From Wenzhouxiangella sp. (GTDB taxonomy: Bacteria > Pseudomonadota > Gammaproteobacteria > Xanthomonadales > Wenzhouxiangellaceae): a stretch of DNA of 8,174 bases. Under the pieces are notes generated by a model. It saw only the letters and a list, made by a program, of their open reading frames with translations, had not been told where the DNA came from and ran no database searches. Numbering within the stretch: position 1 is the stretch's first letter; each line of letters opens with the position of its first letter. The stretch lies in contig SKKV01000147.1 of assembly GCA_007123575.1 (NCBI GenBank), forward strand, positions 1 to 8,174. The letters are read 5' to 3'. Below are positions 6,516 to 8,174 of this stretch, piece after piece. A program made the translations under genes and the position numbers.

Positions 6516-6542
6516 TTGACCTGCCACCTGATGCGCTATAAA
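6516..6542 (+). promoter_or_regulatory. Putative sigma-70 promoter for mltF
   Basis: TTGACC (6516-6521) and TATAAA (6537-6542) each differ by one base from the -35 and -10 consensus, but the spacer is only 15 bp, shorter than the usual 16-18. Transcription would begin near 6549. If this is real, the most upstream in-frame TTG (6516) and ATG (6531) of the mltF frame are inside the promoter and cannot be the translation start. Confidence 0.45.
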
Positions 6543-6611
6543 GGGACGATTGGCGCAGTCATAATCGACCAAACAAGGGCACTCAGGCCGGGGCAAGAAT
6601 CTTTCACCACC

Positions 6612-8051
6612 GTGGATAATCGACCATCACCTTTTGACGCCGACGCGCCGCGCCGCTTCCGCCCCCGCTTTCCGGGCTGGCGAATGTTGCTGATGGCCGT
6701 GTTGCTGGTCGTGTTCGCCGTATCGGGCAACAGCCCGGTCAGCCAGGTCGATCGCATCCACGCGCGCGGCAGCGTGGTCATGCTCACACTCAACGGCGCG
6801 TCCACATATTTCATCGGCGCCGAGGGTGAAACCGGGTTCGAATATGACCTGGCGCTGGGTTTTGCCGACCATGTTGGCGTGCCGCTGGAAGTCATTACCC
6901 TGCCGACCATCAAGGACTTGATGGCCGCGCTGGAGCGCGGCCGCGGAGACTTTATTGCCGCAAACTTGTCGCGAACCGTGGAACGCCAGTCCCGATTGCG
7001 ATTCGGCCCACCCTATGAGTCGGTAGCACCGGTCGTGGTCTATCGACGCGGCAATCGTCGTCCCGCCAACCTCGACGACATGGCTAGCGGCCGTCTGACG
7101 ATTATCGCCGGTACCAGCTACGAGCCCCTGCTCAAGCGTCTGGCCCCGGACCTGGCCTGGGAAGTGGACAACGAAGCCAGCATCGAGGATCTGCTCGAGG
7201 CGATCAGCAACGAGGACATCGACTACACCATCCTGGACTCCAATATTCTTGAGCTAAACCGCCGTTTCTTTCCCGCCGTGCGTCCGGCTTTCGAGTTGGA
7301 TGAACCCCAGCACCTGGCCTGGGCAGCCCTGCGAGACGATGACGACTCGCTCGTTCAGCTCATGCGCGAATACTTTATCAGCGTGGAAGAAAATGGCCGC
7401 CTGGCCGACATCCGCCAGCGTCACTTTGACCACGTCGAAAGCTACGAACCGGTAGGCACGTTCACCTTTATGCGGCAGATGCGCGAGCGCCTGCCACCGC
7501 TGCGCGACTTCTTCGTTCAGGCCGGTGAAGACAACGATCTCGACTGGCGTCTACTGGCGGCGGTCGGCTACCAGGAATCACACTGGAACCCGGATGCCGT
7601 GTCCAGAACCGGCGTGCGCGGCATCATGATGCTGACCCAGCGCACGGCCAGCCAGCTCGGCGTCGACAACCGCCTGGACCCGAGACAAAGCATTGACGGG
7701 GGCGCCCGATACCTGCGCTCGATGATAGATCGCCTGCCCGAGCGGATCGAAAAGCCCGACCGTTTGTGGCTGGCCCTGGCCGCCTACAACGTTGGCTTCG
7801 GCCACCTGGAAGACGCGCGCATCCTCACCCAACGTTTGGGCGGCGACCCCGACCGCTGGATCGACGTCCGCGACCACCTGCCCCTGCTCACCCAGGAACG
7901 CTGGTACAGCCAAACCCGCTTCGGCTACGCCCGCGGTCACGAGCCGGTCCACTTCGTCGAAAACATCCGCACCTTCTACGAAATCCTGCTCTGGATGGAA
8001 GGCCGCGACCACCCCCTCATGGTCCAAACCGACGACGCCCGCGACGTGTAA
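6612..8051 (+). CDS. mltF: Membrane-bound lytic murein transglycosylase F (MltF)
   Basis: A cell-wall enzyme that cleaves the MurNAc-GlcNAc bond of peptidoglycan non-hydrolytically, leaving 1,6-anhydroMurNAc. With the GTG start at 6612 it is 479 residues; the open frame reaches back to TTG 6516 (511 residues; numbering below uses this longer form). A basic stretch (RRFRPRFPGWR, 46-56) precedes a hydrophobic segment MLLMAVLLVVFAV (57-69), a signal peptide or anchor without lipobox Cys. Residues ~78-308 form an SBP_bac_3-type regulatory domain. Residues ~325-480 form the SLT domain: LLAAVGYQESHWNPDA with catalytic Glu354, GVRGIMMLT (367-374) and LAAYNVGFGH (421-430), then the C-terminal YARGHEPVHFVENIR. 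Similarity to E. coli MltF is clear throughout. I favour GTG 6612 because a promoter-like sequence overlaps the earlier starts; ATG 6531 and 6684 remain possible. No start has a strong Shine-Dalgarno. Divergent from gltX; no operon partner visible. Confidence 0.93.
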   Translation: MDNRPSPFDADAPRRFRPRFPGWRMLLMAVLLVVFAVSGNSPVSQVDRIHARGSVVMLTLNGASTYFIGAEGETGFEYDLALGFADHVGVPLEVITLPTIKDLMAALERGRGDFIAANLSRTVERQSRLRFGPPYESVAPVVVYRRGNRRPANLDDMASGRLTIIAGTSYEPLLKRLAPDLAWEVDNEASIEDLLEAISNEDIDYTILDSNILELNRRFFPAVRPAFELDEPQHLAWAALRDDDDSLVQLMREYFISVEENGRLADIRQRHFDHVESYEPVGTFTFMRQMRERLPPLRDFFVQAGEDNDLDWRLLAAVGYQESHWNPDAVSRTGVRGIMMLTQRTASQLGVDNRLDPRQSIDGGARYLRSMIDRLPERIEKPDRLWLALAAYNVGFGHLEDARILTQRLGGDPDRWIDVRDHLPLLTQERWYSQTRFGYARGHEPVHFVENIRTFYEILLWMEGRDHPLMVQTDDARDV

Positions 8052-8112
8052 TCCCGTCACACGGCGAGTTTCCGAACGAAGCCAGACTTGCGGAGACACA
8101 CCAAACATGGCC

Positions 8113-8136
8113 CCCGGCAACGTTGGGCCGGGCTAC
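8113..8136 (-). repeat. REP-like palindrome headed by GTAG
   Basis: Read on the minus strand: GTAG, then CCCGGC, an 8-nt loop CCAACGTT, and GCCGGG, a perfect 6-bp stem. A 5' GTAG/GTRG tetranucleotide next to a short GC palindrome is the hallmark of REP elements mobilised by RAYT (TnpA-REP) transposases. It lies 61 bp after mltF in non-coding DNA, where REPs are commonly found. Only one copy is in view, so the assignment is tentative. Confidence 0.4.
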
Positions 8137-8150
8137 AAAACCGTTGCCGG
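8114..8150. repeat. 9-bp inverted repeat downstream of mltF
   Basis: CCGGCAACG (8114-8122) and CGTTGCCGG (8142-8150) are perfect inverted copies separated by 19 bp. The left arm overlaps the left arm of the REP-like palindrome, so the two hairpins cannot form together. No T-tract follows on the plus strand, so it would be an atypical terminator for mltF, though it could stabilise the 3' end. The remaining bases from 8052 to 8112 and 8151 to 8174 show no other recognisable feature. Confidence 0.45.
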
Positions 8151-8174
8151 CGATGTGCACCCGTAACAAAGACT

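Noticed and set aside
8107..8166. 19-codon ORF after mltF
   Set aside because: It consists mostly of the inverted-repeat/REP-like sequence, with no ribosome-binding site; best explained as chance.
1..8174. CRISPR arrays, tRNA/rRNA genes, insertion sequences, toxin-antitoxin pairs
   Set aside because: No spaced direct repeats, no tRNA-like folds noticed, no transposase or small toxin/antitoxin frames; the window is ordinary housekeeping and regulatory DNA.

Overview
The window comes from a moderately high-GC Gammaproteobacterium. The evidence is the E. coli-type PhoB/PhoR, the porin with a C-terminal Phe, a Zur-type Fur protein, MltF and an E. coli-like GluRS. Genus cannot be fixed from the sequence; a Chromatiales/Xanthomonadales-like lineage is only a guess. 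The DNA looks chromosomal. I see no transposase, phage gene, CRISPR array, tRNA or rRNA.

Layout: six genes and one partial gene. Read leftward on the minus strand they are gltX (glutamyl-tRNA synthetase), zur (zinc-responsive Fur-family repressor), a WYL-domain regulator, phoB, phoR, a general-type porin, and the first codons of pstS, which runs off the left edge. On the plus strand, divergent from gltX, is mltF, a membrane-bound lytic murein transglycosylase. Gene-free stretches are all under 150 bp.

The left 3.5 kb is a phosphate-starvation module. A short run of 11-bp-spaced Pho-box repeats precedes phoB. phoB and phoR overlap by one base. A porin follows, probably the outer-membrane route for phosphate, and then the periplasmic phosphate-binding protein PstS. 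The rest of the Pst transporter and phoU presumably lie past position 1. zur and the WYL regulator are one nucleotide apart and must be co-transcribed, an uncommon pairing of a metal sensor with a ligand- or nucleic-acid-responsive regulator. gltX and mltF diverge from a roughly 50-150 bp region, depending on the mltF start.

Non-coding signals of note are three 9-bp tandem units between gltX and zur, and a GTAG-headed REP-like palindrome after mltF whose left arm can also pair in a second hairpin. I did not find a clearly new multi-gene system. The most open questions are the zur-WYL unit, the phosphate-linked porin and the REP-like element.
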